Shown: positions 21,658 to 22,211 of the stretch, in pieces
Position numbering within the stretch: the stretch's first letter is position 1
Layout of the letters: every line of letters starts with the position of its first letter
Translations under genes and position numbers: made by a program
The notes under the pieces: model-generated
What the model was told of the DNA's origin: nothing
Seen by the model: the letters and a program-made list of their open reading frames with translations, nothing else
The model's database searches: none
IMG/VR virus record: IMGVR_UViG_3300042936_000044
Span: 1 to 22,211 of that record
Reading direction: 5' to 3' (one strand)
DNA from: a virus
Length of the DNA stretch: 22,211 nt

Positions 21658-22211
21658 TCTTTTCCAAATTGATTGGTTGACTATTTACCACATTGATTAC
21701 TTTTGCTACATTTATATAATCATCAGCTATTAATTTAAATTTTACAATGACCGGGAATTTATACTTGCTTAAATTAGTGTGTGTTATAACTCGTCCGGCA
21801 TCGTTGTACTGTATACCTGCTTTTTCTAGTGATTGTTTTAAGCTATCTTTAAACTTTAAATTAGTTGACAATCCTATACCTGATACTGAAACATAATCAC
21901 ATTTGATATTCTGTAGCCAAGGCACAATGTCACATATGTTGTTTAGTTCTACTTTAGGATTATACGATCCAGCAAATCTTTCTTCATCGGTATGCATAAT
22001 ACTATCATCAATCATTATACCGTATCTTACTAATTCAGCTAATGTATTTAATTCAGTATTTAAAGTGATATGTTTAATAGATTTATCCAGTGCTTTATTA
22101 GTACAAGCAATTATATAATTGCCATTTGTACATACCAATGTAGGTGTCCAATATTTTACATCTTTGTAATAAGTTAACTGGTCTAATAATTTTTTAACAT
22201 TATCACTATAT
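21644..22211 (-). CDS. Hypothetical protein, 5' end outside window
   Basis: The frame is open from the TGA end at 21644 to the window edge, giving 188 residues with no start (the first visible residues are YSDNVKKLLDQL). A TTG at 22138 is only an internal Leu codon. The visible part has a beta-strand pair NGNYIIACTN, an acidic middle (IMIDDSIMHTDEERFAGSY), KVELNNICDIVPWLQNIK and a KFPVIVKFKLI strand near the end. It is not recognised. The 14-base overlap with uvsW implies joint expression with it. Confidence 0.65.
   Translation of the reverse strand, partial: YSDNVKKLLDQLTYYKDVKYWTPTLVCTNGNYIIACTNKALDKSIKHITLNTELNTLAELVRYGIMIDDSIMHTDEERFAGSYNPKVELNNICDIVPWLQNIKCDYVSVSGIGLSTNLKFKDSLKQSLEKAGIQYNDAGRVITHTNLSKYKFPVIVKFKLIADDYINVAKVINVVNSQPINLEKNETM

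Noticed and set aside
1-22211. tRNA genes, CRISPR array, integrase or attachment site
   Set aside because: None was seen on either strand; the direct repeats found are protein-coding fibre repeats.

Overview
The window is a compact, AT-rich stretch with almost no intergenic DNA. It carries hallmark genes of a T4-like contractile-tailed phage (class Caudoviricetes, myovirus morphology): a gp15-type tail sheath stabilizer, a gp41-type replicative helicase, a gp61-type TOPRIM primase, UvsW helicase, a DexA-like 3'-5' exonuclease and a probable gp62 clamp-loader subunit. The low GC, the glycine/threonine/asparagine-rich beta-repeat fibre proteins and the IscA-like Fe-S gene recall T4-like phages of marine Proteobacteria. 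The host cannot be fixed from this sequence. No tRNA, rRNA, CRISPR array, insertion sequence or attachment site was seen, and no stretch over 300 bases lacks a gene.

Layout. 1-3085 (+ strand): the end of a virion structural gene, gp15, and a Nudix hydrolase with its own promoter, closed by a bidirectional terminator at 3071-3096. 3096-7312 (-): a block of beta-rich appendage or fibre genes ending in an XhlA-like coiled-coil/membrane protein. 7357-8043 (-): a RecB-family nuclease on its own promoter. 8088-9461 (-): a late-type operon of a probable virion or scaffold protein, a small protein and the IscA-like protein. 9511-12366 (-): conserved unknowns, a small beta-rich probable virion protein and a protein with a nucleotidyltransferase-like KWDG motif. 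12396-14799 (-): replicative helicase and primase. 14849-15616 (-) and 15712-16092 (+): a divergent pair. 16084-20179 (-): a ten-gene, overlapping, early-type operon. 20200-22211 (-): UvsW and an upstream gene that runs off the window.

Two promoter classes can be read directly. Virion-type genes are preceded by the octamer GATAAATA or a close variant, the counterpart of the T4 late promoter TATAAATA. Replication and nucleotide-metabolism genes are preceded by -35/-10 boxes with exactly 17-base spacing. In three of these cases the -10 box lies only 6-7 bases before the ATG, so the mRNAs should be leaderless.

The most unusual gene is 16084-16647. It encodes a 187-residue protein that keeps, in order, four motif blocks of the bacterial replicative polymerase DnaE (family C), including the three catalytic aspartates, but lacks the PHP, beta-clamp-binding and OB domains. 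It overlaps the gene of a DnaQ/DexA-like 3'-5' exonuclease, which suggests a miniature polymerase-core/exonuclease pair in a phage lineage normally expected to use a family B polymerase.
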